A stretch of 64,000 nucleotides of DNA from Rotaria sp. Silwood1 (Eukaryota; Rotifera; Eurotatoria; Philodinida; Philodinidae): the NCBI GenBank assembly GCA_905250075.1, contig CAJNOP010000011.1:3117958-3181957 (forward strand), written 5' to 3'. Below the pieces are notes generated by a model. That model made no database searches and was not told where the DNA came from. It worked only from the letters and a program-made list of their open reading frames with translations. Within the stretch, counting starts at the first letter, position 1. The number at the start of each line of letters is the position of its first letter. The translations under genes and the position numbers were made by a program. Below, piece by piece: positions 63,379 through 64,000 of the stretch.

Positions 63379-63718
63379 CTGTGATTCTGCGTGGAATTCA
63401 TAGTTGTGCATTGATCTCTGTTAGGACCCTTGTTGGTTCTTTTTTCGCTCATTGGTTTTGCGTATGGATATTTACCTGTTCTTCTGTCAACAGTATACTC
63501 ACACCCACATCCTCAGATAGCGTGGTGACCCTTCGAGGACAGATTTGAATCCATGATAGTCCGACATAGTGCTTATGATCACCAAGGCTATCCATGTAAA
63601 AATGTGATATATTTTCATGGTAGAGACAGCTTTTTAAGACCTGCGAAATGGTGCAAAAGTATAGAGGAAAATATGGTGCGCTGGATATTTTCTGAAGACA
63701 ATACTGGTACCATCTGAT

Positions 63719-63818
63719 NNNNNNNNNNNNNNNNNNNNNNNNNNNNNNNNNNNNNNNNNNNNNNNNNNNNNNNNNNNNNNNNNNNNNNNNNNNNNNNNNN
63801 NNNNNNNNNNNNNNNNNN
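63719..63818. other. Assembly gap (100 N)
   Basis: Exactly 100 N; a scaffold join of unknown size. It probably hides the 5' exons of the ADP-ribosyltransferase gene. Sequence beyond it (63819-64000) is AT-rich and uninformative. Confidence 0.99.
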
Positions 63819-64000
63819 AATAGGACTGTATCAAAACGGGGCCTCATGTCAACTGAGCACGCCCATATATATATTTGCTTGTTAAATACTCTCTTTTTGT
63901 TATAATATGGCTCAATTGAAATTTCTTTTTTTCCTACTTTAAAAATAAAATTTAGAGAAATTCAAAGACAATTGTTAATTTTATTTTAGAAAGTAAAAAA

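Noticed and set aside
63449-63847. Long minus-strand frame next to the second gap
   Set aside because: Its length comes largely from N; the real part ends at a plausible donor (63476) but is out of phase with the downstream ADP-ribosyltransferase exon and has no recognised domain.

Overview
The window is a strongly AT-rich stretch of an animal nuclear genome: genes are split by short, regular GT-AG introns (55-200 bp), the encoded proteins are metazoan (Roundabout, adducin, SMYD, a rhodopsin-like GPCR, a CX-module protein), and two 100-N scaffold gaps are present. Several features point to a bdelloid rotifer (Adineta/Rotaria type): a GPCR and an F-box/leucine-rich-type fragment of families greatly expanded in bdelloids, an ADP-ribosyltransferase-TPR gene, many small decayed DNA transposons, and a GT-rich array close to the TGTGGG telomeric repeat I recall for Adineta. 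The taxon is an inference; no rRNA or mitochondrial sequence is present to confirm it.

Layout. 1-11.5 kb: gene-free, with foldback and MITE-like repeats. 11.6-14.6 kb: two divergent secreted-protein genes, a CX-module membrane protein (minus) and a DsbA-like thioredoxin protein with a cystine-rich tail (plus). 14.6-21.7 kb: a decayed region with a degenerate 32-bp minisatellite, a 5'-truncated F-box-type fragment, a 2.1-kb terminal-inverted-repeat element, a pogo-like transposase remnant and a GPCR pseudogene broken by one in-frame stop. 23.9-29.1 kb: a complete nine-exon roundabout gene (minus). 29-34.8 kb: intergenic. 34.8-35.6 kb: a three-exon selenoprotein-P-N-like secreted protein (plus). 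37.0-54.1 kb: a complete 13-exon adducin gene (minus) whose 11.3-kb eighth intron holds, on the same strand, a two-exon gene for a ~2,983-residue unrecognised protein. 56.8-57.9 kb: an N-truncated SMYD gene. 59.8-63.4 kb: a Tc1-like transposase scrap cut by head-to-head GT-rich telomere-like arrays, then a frameshifted ADP-ribosyltransferase-TPR gene.

The two large intact loci have a common theme: Roundabout is an axon-guidance receptor and adducin caps and bundles spectrin-actin. Every exon junction of robo and adducin that I placed keeps frame, so both gene models are well supported. The nested protein is the most novel item: a Ser/Thr/Pro/Gln-rich N-terminal third followed by about 26 degenerate ~59-residue helix plus beta-hairpin units and a distinct C-terminal region. 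I recognise no known family in it. Its position inside adducin suggests, but does not show, a cytoskeletal connection.
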